The notes: a model not told the origin generated them from the letters alone. Numbered from the stretch's first letter, positions 35,101 to 50,100 are shown. The stretch is DNA of 64,000 nt from Hsuehochloa calcarea (GCA_036346395.1 CM070615.1:2113534-2177533); one strand, 5' to 3'. Made by a program: numbers and translations.

Positions 35101-38100
35101 AGAGCGTGACACGTGTCCCCTGCTGCAATCGGCGACGGTTGCATGTGTATGCGCATTGATATCGCAATGGTTAGCATTAAGCAATACTAGGGGAGAAATA
35201 GAAGATAACTATGTGGTAAATTATTGCATTGAAAGTGCTAGCAGCTGACAAAGATCGATCAAGATTTGAGCTTACTGTTGGGGGTTGAAGCAAAAAAAAA
35301 GTGATAGCGAGAAGAGATAGAAGCCACATGGTTTTGGTGGGGTAGGCGGCGTGTGAGTGAAGATAAATTCAAGGTAGGTCGCTCATGGTGCATCAGTATA
35401 TGCGTGAGCAAAGTACTCTAATACATTATATATTATAAAACTAATACAATAATTTGCCGCACACATAATCAAGCGCGAGCAAAGTAGTCTAATACATTAT
35501 ACCATGTAAACTAATAAGATAATTTATCGCACACATAATCAACATATTGCTTGAGATTAAATAGGGGTATATGGGCATACATACAATTTGAAAAAAAAAA
35601 CTAAGTTAGAATACGGGCACAAAACTACATAATCTATGCATGATGACGAGTGATTACTTTCTACGAACCCTAACAACTTATTATGTTCAATGATTTTCTT
35701 CCATCAAAGAACATACTTCAATTACGTTCCTTGGGTTGTAATTTCTTTTAAGCTTCTATTGTCGTTTCTAATATTTAGGATATCTTAAAAGTCTAAATAG
35801 CCTATAAGATATCTAAATATATTATCAAGCATTTATACAAACATCGAAACAAATCTAGCCGCGTAAATGCGCGGGGCACCCTGCTAGTTCATATAGAAAT
35901 GAGGAATGGAAAAGATAATTACTTGCTGCAAACACGAGAAAGCTGCTTCACGGTACAATTTTGACTTTTTACTGCATGCAGCACAAACAGCATTTAGAAT
36001 AACACTAGGCATGCCAGAGTCTTCTGCAGTTATAGCAGCATGACAGCACGAACACAGCGAAGCTAGTGCATCCAGAATAGCATCTTTTCCCTGAGGAGAA
36101 TTTAAGAAGATAAAATGAATTATGCATTAAGTCATGGATAAAGATCCTTGACAATGTATAAGCAATCCATCCAGTTTCCTCCATGAACAAAAGAAAGATT
36201 TCCCAGATATTGTTCACATGAAACAAGTGGTATTTGATCTACATTAGTCAGTACCTGTAGTTTATCCTTGAAATAACAAAATAGAAACTGAACTGTAGTT
36301 TATCCTTGAAATAACAAAATAGAAACTGAACCTTAATGGCCAATAAGTTTTTATTACAAAGGACAATACTGACAACATTTTTTGAGATATGAATTTTCAC
36401 TTTAAAAAAAAATTGCTGCCATAATAATAATAATAAAATCACAGTATGAGTTACCTCCCAAAATCGACCAGGTAGCTCTTTCAGAAGTGATTTGAGAATA
36501 TTATTGTGGTGTGCAGAAAGGGATTCTCCAAGGACATCACACAGCTTTTTCATAGCCTTGGCTGACTGCAATTAGCACACAGTACAGTTAGTGTATTTGA
36601 AGCTGCAACACTTTTAACTGTTACCAATCCGTTACATGCATGGACAGCAAAATGATGAAACAGAGGCTGCACCTTTCTTTTGCCAGCCCATGACGATGAG
36701 GACATGCAATCACACAGAAGAGAGACAATTTCCGGTAAGTACAGCTGAAGGGTTACTCTTTCACTGCTAGGAATATCTTCCCAAAGTTCTCCATATAAGG
36801 CACTGGTGTCTTTGTCATCATCAAATCTGAAACAAACTTTTGTTATTGGAGATCCAGCGTACAGGCTACAGGGAACTGCTTTTGTATTTTAACGATAGTG
36901 AACTTCAAAACATCATGAAAAGAGATGAAACGTTAAAATATATCCTTCACATACCTTGAAGAAAAAATTACAGGAATAACCACTGCATTGTATCCACTAA
37001 GAACATCTGCTGCATTGCGTAAGTAGGCTTTAATAAGAATAGCACCAGATAACTGAGCATTTTTTTCACCTAAATGCAGAGAAGTGGTATCTTCAATAAG
37101 TTTCTGTGCCTGAGAAGGACTGGCATATTTCAAAACTGCAGCACAAGAAGATGCAAAGGCCTTTTTTGCTGCAGAACTCCTTTCCTCCAGAACAGCACTA
37201 TACACTAACTTCAGTAACATTGTTGTGTATGGCTTGATGTCAACCATGACCTTCTGTACCAACAAGATGATGAAGCTAGCAACACCAACCCTGAAATCAG
37301 ACATGAAATGAATGACAGGATAAGATTGAAGTATGTGAAATGAAATAGTTCATGATATCACGAATACTACAAGGTTAGTAGTAGAAGGAAAACTAACCTT
37401 GTATTAAGACCAACAGCAGATCTAATCATTTGAGCCAGGCGAGGAATTAATAGATCGAGTGAATTTGTGTCAACAACTTTTATACAGATATCGAGTGTTT
37501 CCCACATTGGAGAATCTTTAGCTACAGCTATACGCAAGCTTTCAAGCTTCTCCGTTTGGATGCCAGCATTTCCTGCATGCATCTTTGGTTCAAATACAGC
37601 AGTCAGTACAGAACAGAAATATCACCAGCCCTTACCAAAACCAATAGAAGTAGCATACCTCAACATAGTTCAACCTTTGATCCTCCAGACTTGACAAACA
37701 TTCAAGCATACAACTAACAAGTTCTGGCAGATGTGGCAGCAGGGCAGTGCCAGCACCCTAAGAACATTAGGAAGTCATAAGCTGAAGACATCCTCCTTTT
37801 TAAATTCATTTCATTATAGCAGTATATATAAAGCATAAGCACTAACAGTAAGTTATAGCAAGGAAAAAAAACAGCGGTTACCGGAAAAACCGGTGGGAAC
37901 CGGGAGGAAAAAATCCGGCCGAATTTTTTCAAATTTAAATTTAAATTTAAATTTATGACTGCATATTGCACTTCCTAAGTTGGTTTAGGTATTTTTTGTG
38001 CTAGATTACCTACTGTATGAGCTAAATAAGCTTGAATTATTGTATCAGGATTGTTACTTCATTAACCACTTTCTAATTAATATTTGCACTATTCCAATTG

Positions 38101-41100
38101 CTAATTACCCATAATCGGTTTTCTCTGCTTTTTCCGGTTTTGGTAGCGGTTTTTCCGGTTTTTTGAAGCAGTTTTCCGGTTTTGGGCGATAACCGTTCCG
38201 GTAACCGGGTTTAAAACATCCCCAATTCAATTTCCAGTATTCGAATTACAACCGTTTTTTTTTGTTTTTCCGGTTACCAAGATTTGTATCCTTGAGTTAT
38301 AAGCCATGCACAGGTAAAGAAGCAAATTTCACTTCACCAATAGTAATAGTGATCTTTGTTTTTTTTATTTTGTTTTGTTTTCTATTTTGTACCATTATTT
38401 TTCTTAAATAAATTTCAGTAGGGCTTCCCCGTATTGTTCTCCTTTCAGAAGAAGCAACAATACTTTGGAGGCATTTTGCCAATCACATCGCACTATAATC
38501 CTATTCGGAGTTATGTAGCTAGGATAAGGATAAGACTATTGGCATCCAAAGAAGAAAGAAAGTAGAACAGTTGTAATTTATTTAAGTTTCAGTGTAGTGC
38601 AAACATATGAAGTTTGCTTTAGAAATAATCAAACAATAAGAAGTTTCTTTTCAACACCACCTTGAGAAGAAATTCCCTGCATACAATAGAGCTGTCCAGA
38701 AAACTACCACTAAACTTTGGTTAAATAATGAATCTATTTCACAATATAACTCATTATGGTATAACCTTACAAGTGCAGTTAAACATGACAACTTTGACCA
38801 TTGATATACCTTGGCAAGCTTCATGACCAAACTTATAGAAGCTTTTTGAACATTTGGAACTTTACTGAGTATGCCTTCAGAAAGCAAGTACGGCAGTACA
38901 ATGTTCATTGTTTCGTTTGCGTCAGAAGCAGAAGTAAGTGATACATCACAGAGCCTAATTGTCAATGAGCTTACAGCTCGGCACAAACTGTCACCAGCAT
39001 TTCGCACAGTTTCCTTTATGTCATCCATCGCACGAAAGGTGGTTGTCCATATTTTTCTCAAATGCTTAGAAACCTTAAGAAGAACAAAGAAAAAGGTGAT
39101 TTCTATTTCATTCTAAAAATAAATCCAAAGGCAGTTCCATACAAACATTCCAATATAGCTTGTGCAAAACAAAGTAGTGCACTATTTAGAAATTCCAAAA
39201 TTAACATAGAAAACTAATCACTTACCTGACTATATCTTCGACCTTGGATGATGTCTGCAAGTGCAAGACATGAAGCTTCACGTGAGCGCCAAAGCCTTGA
39301 TCCGGATTGAACCGACAGATCCTCTACTATGACATCATAATGTTCATCTATTGCTTTTTTCGGATCTGCAACAATTAACTTCCAGATGTGTGCCATTGAA
39401 TCCTAGAAATACATTTGGAATTGTCAACTAGGAGGAAAGTTTTTTGAGCTGATTAAGAAATATATGGTCACAAGACTCACAACTCATAATCAATGAGAAG
39501 ATCGACAAACAGTGCAGGAGACATTTTAGATTCTTATAATAAGTACTAAATGGACTGATAAATGATACTAAAGTTACTGCATATTGGTGCTGAGAGGTAC
39601 CAAGTAAACATAAAAGTTAAAGTAGAGCTGATGATACTTATAAGTATAGCATTGACACAGTCCATTTCTTATGAAACCAAGTTCCAAAGCCAAGTTTTTT
39701 TCTTAATTGCAAGCATCTTGTTACATGCTATTCTTTATCTACAAAAAACCTAGCTACTTTGAGATAGGATGATTGAAAATGATTTCTAGTTCAGGAACTG
39801 TGCAAGGGGGTAAAATGACTGCTAGAAAATTCATTCAACTAGATATGTGCGACCTGAAGTCTTGAACTATACAGTGAACACTGACATTATTTATGTTCCT
39901 TGTGCAAGATAAAGTGATAATATCAATTAGGTAGAAATTAACAATTGGACACCTGAATTAATCTTATCCACAGCCTGATTGCTAGATAGAGAAGGACATA
40001 GCTGTAACCAAGGATCCAAAAACCGGAACCGGAACAAAAACCGCCCGACGCCCATTCTCCGTTACCGGCCGGTAACCGGAATTCCCGGAAAAAAACCGAC
40101 TGGATTTCGTCAAATGAAATTTAAATTCGGGATAAAAAGGTCGGGATTTTGAATTTGAATTTGAAGGATTCCGGACGGGATTTAGGATCCCGATCCCCAC
40201 CGGTTACCGGCCGGGATTTTGATCATTGGTTGTAACTGTATAACACAACAAATACAATACTGAGACTTTTTTTTTTGGTTATAATGCCAAAAAATATCAA
40301 AGTTCCTTGGATATGTGAACATGGATAACTTAATTGTACCGATCAGAGAACAAAAAACCGGCCGGTTACCGACGGTTACCGGATTTACCGGCGGTGACCG
40401 GTGTTAGGAATAGCAACTTGTATTCTCAGGTGGTCAATAGGCCAGTATATATAGACAAGTACAATATGCAAATAACCCCTTATAACAAGGGGGAATAACA
40501 CAACTATACATATATCTCTAACACCCCCCTCAAACGCATGGTGGATCAACAACACTGAGTTTGGAGAGGTAGAAGCCGTGTTGTGCTCGAGTCTGGGCCT
40601 TCGTGAAGAAATCCGCTATCCAAACTCAAGGCACATCAAGAGCAATCACCTGATCATGCACACAAGACCTCATGAAGGAAGCATCAACACCAATATACCT
40701 GGTGAGCTCATGCTTCACAGGATCACGGGCAATACTGCTAGCACCTGTACTGTCTGACAAGAGAGGAGTCGGTGTAGTGACAGAAACACCAAAATCCTCA
40801 AGTAACCACCGTAGCCAAGTAATCTCTGCTGTCAAGAGAGTCATAGCTCGTAACTCACCTCTCTCTGACTCGACGGACAACTGCGATCTGTTTCTTCGTC
40901 TTCCGTGCAATGAGAGAACCACCAAGAAAAACACGAAGCGAGAGATAGACCGCGATCGGAGGATCGCCGCCCAAGTAGCATCCGAATAAGCTCAAGTCAG
41001 AACGAGTGGAGCGTGGAAAGAAGAGACGGCGAGAGATAGTCCACGAAGGTATCGCAGAACTCGAAGAAGGTGATCGAGTGGACACGAGTGGGAGTGGAAA

Positions 41101-44100
41101 CGAATCGACTCGAACATAAATCGGATAAGTGATATCCGGACGAGTAACAACAAGGTAGACAAGACTCCCAACAAGATGGCGATAGCGAGTCGGATCGTAA
41201 AGAGGCTCGCCATCGAGGGTCGGAGATGAGCGTTGAGCTCCATGGGAGTCTCAACGATCTGATCGATGAGAGAAGGACGATCAAGAAGATCTCGAATATA
41301 CTTCTCTTGGGACATAAAGAAACCATCTGCGATGGAAGTAACCTCAATCCCAAGGAAGTAACGAAAAGGACCAAGATCCGACATAAGGAGGCGCCGCTCA
41401 GACGAGCCTTGACAAAGACAATGTACTCAGAATCATCTCCGGTGATGATCATATCATCAACATATAAAAGAAGAAGAGTCCGACCACGAGGCGAAGTGTG
41501 GACAAAAGAGCAGGATCATGATCACTAGCCGAGAAGCCGCAGAAGTGACCACAGAGGAAACGCTCAAACCAAGCACGAGGGCTTGTTTAATGCCATAAAG
41601 AGAGCGACGAAGACGATGCACCACACCCTCGTGAATGAATACTAGGTGGCGGATGCATGTAGACCTCCTCACGCAACTCGCCATTAAGAAAGGCATTCTT
41701 GACATCAAGCTGAGAAACGGACCAATGGCGAACAGACGCCACCGAAAGAAGAGTGCGGACAGTGGTCATGTGGGCCACAGGAGCAAAAGTCTCGTCGTAG
41801 TCACGACCATGCTCCTGCTGGAAGCCACGAGCAACAAGACGCGCCTTATAGCGCTCAAGAGAGCCATCAGAGCGAGTCTTAATCTTATAGACCCACTTAC
41901 ACGTGATGGGACGAGAGTGAGATGGAAAAGGAACAAGATCTCAAGTACCAGTACGCTCGAGAGCAGCAATCTCCTCGGCCATAGCATGCTGCCACTCAGG
42001 ATGAGTAACAGCATCCCGGTATGAGACGGACTCATGGGTAGCTGCACCAGCAAGACCAAAACGGGCAGGAGGCCGAATCGACCGACGATCGCGGAGACCG
42101 TAGCGAGGAGATGATGGCCCATCAGGGGAAGATGGAGCATCAGGAGAAGATGAAACATCAGGGGAAGATGGTTCATCTGGAAGAGCCTCAATACGAGGTC
42201 GACGAGTGTAAAAGAGAGTGAGAGGAGCTTGAGGAGCCACAGGCGACGAAGCAGGAGGCGACAACGGCGGAGAGGCCTCAGGAGATATATGTGGAGACTC
42301 AGTGGGATGGGTGAACGAGGGCAAGACAGAGATGGGTGTATCTGGTAAGGTCAAAAAAGACAGAGACTCCACAGAGGAAACCGAAGGAGAGGCAGGACGT
42401 GGGTAGACGGGACGAGACTCGTCAAAAGTCACATCCCGAGAGATCCGCATCCGTCAACCAACAAGATCCCAGCACCGATAGTCCTTGTGCTCGGCACTGT
42501 ATCCCATAAAAACACACTCAACAGACTGAGCAGTCAGTTTGGTGCGTTCTCGAGGCGCAAGGAGAACGTAGCAAACGCAGCCAAATAGACGAAGGGCAGA
42601 GTAGTCTGGAGAAAGATCACAGAGACGCTCAACCGGGATTTCACCCTGAATAGCAGAAGAGGGCTGGATGTTGACGAGATCATCTATAAAAATGATATAT
42701 TATCAATGGCCCCCTTTCTAAAAGAAGGGAGCCGGACCCAAACATCTGAATGAACAAGCTCAAATGGTCGCTGAGACACAGACTCACTATGAGAATAGGG
42801 AAGCTGAATCTGTTTCCCTAACTTACAGCCCTGACAATCTAAAGACATGTCTCCTGAGACAGACCCCAGAAGACCTCGACGGACTAAAGATGATAAACAA
42901 GATCCACACAGATGACCAAGACGGTGATGCTACTGCTGGAAAGAGCTGGTAGACGAAGTGGCGGAAGCGGAAAGACTGGTGGCGACGGTGGCAGCGGAAG
43001 GAAGGTGAAGCCAGTCAAGCTCCCAGAGACGTTGTGAGTCAAGGCGTCGAGGGCCAGAACCAACCAGAGTCCCGTGTGGCGGTCCTGAACACAACAAGAG
43101 TCAGAGTCAAGAATGACCCGACAACCAAGGTCAGTAATCTGTCCAGCAGAAAGAAGCTACATGGTTAGGCGAGGAACATGAAAGGATGAGTTGCTAAGAG
43201 GTCCTCGACCAGAGACAGAAAGAGAGGTACCATCAGTAGTAAGAAAATTGACAGGGGAATCAAGAGGTGTAATGAAAGACAAAATGGAAGAATCAGAAGT
43301 CATGTGGAATGATGCTCCTGAATCAAGAATCCATGGGGAGGTACCTGACTGTGTAGGAGGTGGTTTCTCATTGCTCAAAGAGTCAGTAGCAGAACCTGCA
43401 GAACCTGTCGAGGGAGAACCTGAAGCGGCAAGCAAGCGTCGAAGTCTGGCTATCTCCTGCTCAGTGAGAGAAACTGCTGAAGGAGTCGATGCAGACGTCG
43501 ATGTAGAATTACCGGTGCCAGTGCTAGGAGAAGAACGGCGTGAAAGATGCCGCTGCTTCTTATAGCACTTGGACTCAACGTGGCCGACCTTGTGGCAGTA
43601 GGAGCAGCGAGGACGACCACCGCCAGATAGAGGGCGGCCATCACCACCTGCGGCAGCCACTGGAGGAGGCAGTGTACTGAAACGTGGAGCAGTCGGTGTA
43701 GCAGGTGGACGAGCAGCGAACACGAAGGGGAGTGGCATCAGACCAGCACCACTCAGACGAGTCTCCTCTGCGCGTATCTCGGGAAGAGCCTCCAAACGAG
43801 TGACACGAGAGTGGCGTGCAAGAAGCTGGGCACGCCTCTACTCAAACTCAGGACGAAGGCGAGTAAGGAACTCGAGATACGCCAAACTCCAGTCAAGACG
43901 CATGACCAGCGGCAAAGACAAACAGAGCGACAACCAAGAAGGCGAAGAGAGTCCGGTGACGCGCATGCAGAACTCTGAGCGTAGAAGGTGTCAATAGTAG
44001 CATCACCCTGCTGAAGAGAGTGCTCCCGGTGAACCACTGACAGGTAGAGAGCATCTCCAGAGAGTTCGTAGCGCTGACGAAGGCGAGTCCACATCTGGAC

Positions 44101-47100
44101 AGCCGAAGGGAGTCCCACAACCTCGTAAGAAAATCGAGGTGGACTCGGCGATGAAGACAGCAGCAGCTCGAGCGTCGTCGTCACACCACTGAGTGTAGGC
44201 GGTCAATCGATCCATGTAGGAATTCAGAGCCTCTTGGTAGGCAGAGGCAGCCTTCTCATCTGCAAGGCGGCGGCCTCGGCAGCCAGACTTGTCACCGTCG
44301 GAGGCGCCGCAATGACGTAAACTCCGTCGAGTAGGGCAAAGCGGGCGGTGACATCGCTGAGAGAACGCCCGAGACGAAGACCACGCATGTGGATGCGCAT
44401 GTGAGACAAGTCGGTGTAATTAACACCATCGAAGATCACCGGCAATGAGGAGGAAGCGGTGCCCATTGGTAGCCGCTACCGTAGCGGCAACCAAGGTAAT
44501 GTAGTCTAATAGCGGCGCCGACGGCGCGCGATCGACCGAAGCGTTTTTTCACGCGCTTTAAATATCTACCGATTCACCGATTCGCCCACACGCCCAGATG
44601 CTCTTTCGGCGGCGGCTTCGGCGGCGGCGCCACGGCTCGCAGCGGCGGCGGCAGGCCCGTGGCTCGGCGTGACTTCGCGGCGGCGTCCACGGCCAAGCGG
44701 CTTGTGATGCCGAACAGGCGGTCCCGTCAGCGGCGGCCAAGCGGCGGCCTATCACGCGGTGACTGGTTCGATCCCGGCAATGGCGCAATCGGAAAAGGCA
44801 CTGGCCGAGAAGCAGAGAGACGAGATGCATCGAGGCCGGTCTCGGCGGCGTCGGCGATAAGCAGGCGGCGTCGGCGGTGGTGCTCTGGAAGAAGAAGCGG
44901 CGGCCGAGGCCGGCAACGGCAGATCGGGCGATGGCGACCACGGAGGCGCTGGAGCCACGTGAGGCGACAGGAGGCGACCGATGGCGGCCTAGCGGCGGCG
45001 GGGAGGAAGCAGCCAGAGGTGGCTAGGGCAAGTAGATGGAGGCCGGCAGAGGCGGCTAGGGCAGAGGACGAGTTGCACGTCCGGAGAGGTAAGCCTAGGG
45101 CTCTGATACCATGTTAGAAATAGCAACTTGTATTCTCAGGTGGCTAATGGGCCAGTATATATAGACAAGTACAATATGCAAATAACCCCTTATAACAATG
45201 GGAAATAACACAACTATACATATATCTCTAACAACCGAGAACGGAAAAACCGGCTGATTTTTTTTGTAAATTCTAATTCTAATTTTTGAATTTTGGCTGG
45301 ATTTTAAGCAAATTCAAGCGAATTTCGTCCGGGTTTTTTCCGGGAAATCCGGTAACCTGCCGGGTTTTTTTCCCGGCCGGCGACCGGGATTTTCCCCGGG
45401 AACGGGTTTTGGATCCTTGGTACTGATAAAGGAAATTAAGAAAGATTTAACTAGTTAAGCTGTTTGGCACATCATACTTGCTTAGTGCCCAGTTTCTAAT
45501 TTTCTATACGAAAAATAAGACCACGTCATACTTGGGTTAGTTGGTTATATCTATTACACTATTGAAATAAGCAACCCAATAAGTCCCCAGGTAGGATCAC
45601 AAACATGAATACAACCTCAGATAAGGAGTTGACGAAATTTTGCAGAAAAGTGATGATGTCTTCTATAGCCAAGTGTGCTACATGGGGGCAGGAAATTGCT
45701 AGTGTCTATTATAATTCAGCACACAGTGAAGGGAATACACAAGCTCAAGTTTGATAAAGAAATGGCCAGATTGGCAGCACAGCCCCAATCTTGGAGAATA
45801 CAGTCAACATTGATTTGTTCAAGGCAAATTAAAAAAAACAAGAATACCTAGGAGGAACTAGGTAATTTTTTAATTAAGAAGGAAATAGGCACCCAAATTC
45901 ACGTTGAAGAGGAGTTGACCTGGGGTGGTGGGGGTGTACATCCACACCTCCCACCAACTGAGCTATGCTCAGTTCCTTGTTCAAGGCAAATTATGACATA
46001 CAAAAAGGGCAGCTGTGTTGTTTTTGCAGAATTCAATTTCCCCTGGTAGTCTGGTACATGCTACTGATACTTCAAATTTCACCACAATGATAGCATTACA
46101 ACCACCATACTGGACAATACTGGACCCAAACTAACTGGTTAGTAAATAGTAATGCATAAGAAAAACAAGATCCTAGGTAAGTTATTCTAGGCAAATAGGC
46201 AGCTATCTAATCTCGCACATCATGATGTACTGCATCTAAAAGCAAGGCTCGCCCATGGCTAAGGTGACTCGTCTACATTGAGATGCAAATGCTCACAACT
46301 CAGTTGAACTATTAGCACCTACTAACACTCGGCAATTTAATTTCGCTCCAGCACAAAAAAAAAAACAGCAAATGAAAGATGGCAAATATGGTAATGGGAA
46401 TGTACACTTCGATACCTGGATGTTCTTATCAGGATCATACTGGTAACGGACAAGCCTAGGAATTAAGGTGTGCAGATGAGGTTGAAGTGCCTCTCCAGCT
46501 TGTTTGGCTATCTTGGAAAATCCAAAAGCAGCACCCCTTTTGGAATTGAGAGCGGCCTGATAATTAGCTAGATCCATGAACTTGTATATCAAGTCAGGTT
46601 GTCCCATCTCATTGGCAAGACTACACAGCTCCTTGTATGTGCTAAGCTTTCCTCCGGTAGGATTACTGCCAATGGTTCCTTCTTGAAAAACCTCTGAATA
46701 CTCCATCAGCTAATGCAAGTATATTAAAACATGAACGCCTTGGGGGGAAAAGAAAACTGAGGAACTCATAAAAAGATAGGAAAAAAACACTATGCACCTT
46801 GATGGCCTTTTTCTTTTTTGCTGAGCCAGTCAGTGTATTCACAAGGGCATGAACCAGCTGCTCTTTCATAGACACATCACCAAGTTCGTACACAATACTC
46901 ATGCCTTGGGATGCCAAATCTTGTGTAAGCTCATTCGGATCACCAAGAAGGTAAGAAAGGGCTTCCTGTAAAGTAAATGAACTTCAAATGTTCATGGTAA
47001 CTAGAAGCCTATAACAAACAGTTAATTGAGAATTTTCTTGGAACCATCGCAAAGATGCATAATTGGAAAATGCGACGAGACTGACAAGTGGGGCCTATGG

Positions 47101-50100
47101 CCACATGTGTCCGTGACACATTGATGTATTTTCCAACTCGGGTGAATTTTGGGATGGTACGGAGCAATACTTAATTGCCAACATGAAGATGGAAGACATT
47201 TCGATGGGAAAGTACATGATTACTAGAACAAAAAAGAAAGGATTAAAGATGAGAGTGACTGCGTGACCCATTTCACTCCAAAACAGCAACAGTTTCACTA
47301 CAAAACAGGAACTTTACTAACTGAAAAACAACTAAATTTCACCAGTATATGAATATGCAATTTGTAGTAAGAAATAAAACTCACAATTTCCAATTTGCTT
47401 CAATAAAAAAGTAGATAACCCAAATGCCCAAAGTTATTTTTTTTAATTTTAAAAAAAAAGATATTTATTTTCAATCATAGATTGGCACGTAAAACCTCCA
47501 GAGAACTTCTAGATTATATTAAAAGCTAGCACAACTACAGGTTTTAGATGGCAGGTACAAGTTTACCATGCTACTCAAGTTGGCTTATGTGCCTCAGCCA
47601 GCGTAGAGGACTGGCATAATATCATACAGATCAATCTTCACATAATGATCTACCAGTTCTAATGCAGTCTCACAGTTTAGAAGAAAAAAAGTTAAAAGAT
47701 ATGTTAGGAGCTCTATAGTAATCCAGATGTTTTATTATTGATTGGCAAACCTGAATTTGTGGAAGTAGTTCGAGGATCTTTGGATGCCGACCGCAGTACA
47801 TTGTCAGTGAGACCAACCAGACAGTACCAGCACAGCGTTCCTCTTTTCTACTGCTATAAATTAGTGTATCAAATAACTTTTTTATAATTTCTTCTCGAGC
47901 CATTGTATGTGCTTCTTCACAACTCCTTTTATAGGAGTCACTCGACCCAAGTAGGGGTGCATCACCAGTAAGATAGTTTGTGGCCTGGGATAGGGAAACA
48001 AAGTTTGTTTCTAGTATCACATCTGCTGTCACAGGAACTTCACCCCATATGAAAGATAAAGCCTCCCCTGATGCAAAAAGCACATCTTCAACCTGAACAA
48101 ATGAAATCCAAGAATATAATTTTATCAAAATATAGTAATATTTTTCAATACAAATTATGAGTTTTTCACAGCACTACCTTAGAACGCGAAAGACTGAAAA
48201 TCAAGTCTAATGCACTTTTCAGCTGTGAAAAGGAAAACTCATTCCAAGAAATATGTCCCAGTGATACCAAAATCTTTTGTACAGCCTTAGTATCATTTTC
48301 AGAAAGCAGCTTAGTCAGCCTCTCGCACAGAACAGTTAAAACTGCAGCTGTAGGACAAACAAAATTACCTTAAACAAATAAATTAGCAAAGAGGTGGTGG
48401 ATAGCACAGTTCACACGCAGTTGAAGTGTGAAAACACAAGTTTTACCTGTGGAAGAGTTTCGACTGATGGAAGGCAAAGCACATCGGAGACCAATGTGAC
48501 CAATAGATTCCATTGCAATGGATGCCAGTGTCGAACCCTCAGACTCAACAACTTTTACAAGAATATCAACTACATGTTTTATCATTTCTTCAGGTATCTG
48601 TACATGCACTCGTCAAGAATAACAATAAATTAACAATTTCAATGGAAAAACATAGTGGCTCAAATTATCTACATTCATAACAATGTTTTACAATGAAAGG
48701 GTTTGAAAGCCATATGATTGTACAACTATACATCTAAATATTTTAATCAAACTTTTATAAATAAGAATCCCGCATCATGCTGACAACAACATTCTGAATG
48801 ATCACGATTATAGTACCTTGATCGGTTGATCCTTTCTTTCATAATGGTTAGAACAATGTCTAGGATCTTTTGCCATCAAACATTCATGTGACAATATTAA
48901 CCATAATTGTAATACCAACAATGGAGCATTATGTGGTGCAGAGTCATGCAACAGCCACAAGAAAACAGACTGATCAGAAAGAACCTTCGACATCTAAAAC
49001 TTAATCCAATGGACTATAATTCCTAGGTACCTCCCCCTCGTCCTGCCCGCTTAGACCAGCCATTTCGGCACATCAATAACCCAAGAAACCAGTATGAGCA
49101 TATTCTAATGGTTAAGCAAAGCTACCCATTCCACATGAATGACCAAAAATTAATGCTCTATTTCAGAAAAAAAGTAGAGAGAGAAAATAAAAGATGAGAA
49201 ACATATTTTCTTGTCTTGTTTTGTTGTATTGAGAAAACATTTGTATGACATAAATAAATCACAAATGCATAGTTCTTTTCTTTCCTTTCTTCTAATCTCC
49301 AATTCAAAGCATTTAACTTAAGGTAAGAGAAGTGTCACTCTCTTTCAGAAACAAACTATCTGTCCTATGTTATCTGATTTCTCTCTTGTTCTTTTTTTTT
49401 TGTAGGAAAACAATAGGGGAGATATTTCTCTCCTGCTCTCAATAATGTTAAGAGTGGTGTACATTCTCTCTCTCTCTCTCTCTCTTGACCCATGTAGCCC
49501 ATGAGGCCCATGTAACAATGTCTATATATACCTTAATTAATAAATAAGCTGCACAATTGTGAATAGCAAAATCACTCTCCCATTATTCTAACATGGTATC
49601 AGAGCAATTCAACCCTAACCCCTTTTTCCTAATTCCACCACCGCCATCTTCTGCTGCAACATCCTTCGCGCACTGGCCGCCATCGTTGGCTCCTCTCTGC
49701 TTGCTCGTCGCGCCGCCATAGCTCGCTTGTACCGTCATCGCTCCTTCCTAACGGATCTGTGCGTTCCTCTGCATCGACGCTGGCGTCGCCTCGAGCTCGT
49801 GGTCTGCATCGCCCGCAAGCTCTTCACCAGGTCTTCCTCGAGCTCGCCCGCAAGTCTTCACCGGTCCGCCGGATCTACGCATTCATATGCATCGCCGCGA
49901 CGCCCGCACGCGGCTGGATCCCCACCACCTAGATCCAGTGCATCCTCTGCTTCTGCTGCCTCCTGGATCCACTGCTCCAGCCACTCCTCGACTGCAGTGT
50001 TGCTTCCTGGAGCAGGCGACGTCCTCCTCACCGCCGCACCTCCTGGAGTCACCGCAGCGCCTCCTCACCGCCGCACCTCCTGGAGCACCCTCCTCTGCTC

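Larger units (their letters stand above)
27972..35887 (+). mobile_element. non-autonomous Helitron hosting copia-1
   Basis: The 5' end TCTATTATCTTATTAAAATA follows an A (27971). The 3' end has a 5-bp-stem hairpin (CCGCG TAAATG CGCGG), then GGCACCCTG and CTAG at 35884-35887, followed by T. Start TC, end CTRR after a hairpin and insertion between A and T are the Helitron signature; there is no target duplication. Removing copia-1 and its 5-bp duplication leaves about 2.0 kb with no Rep/helicase ORF, so it is non-autonomous. It lies in the ECM29 intron between exons 35923-36090 and 27543-27669. Confidence 0.82.
40344..45419. mobile_element. Ac-like hAT MITE, copy E, split by copia-2
   Basis: The left part is 40344-40401 and the right part 45234-45419. 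The ends are CAGAGAACAAAAAACCGG and TTTTGGATCCTTG. The flanks GTACCGAT (40336-40343) and GTACTGAT (45420-45427) are a 7/8 duplication. Copia-2 entered it later, so the MITE predates copia-2. Confidence 0.85.

Noticed and set aside
45955..45975. tRNA gene at the GAGCATAGCTCAGTTGG word
   Set aside because: Only the A-box region is tRNA-like. No cloverleaf can be drawn, and the flanking 17-bp duplication and T-rich tail mark it as a SINE.
48808..48993. 61-codon minus-strand ORF as an extra ECM29 exon
   Set aside because: Exons 54505-54574 and 48447-48597 already join in phase (KESY to IPEEMIKH). No matching family segment is missing there.
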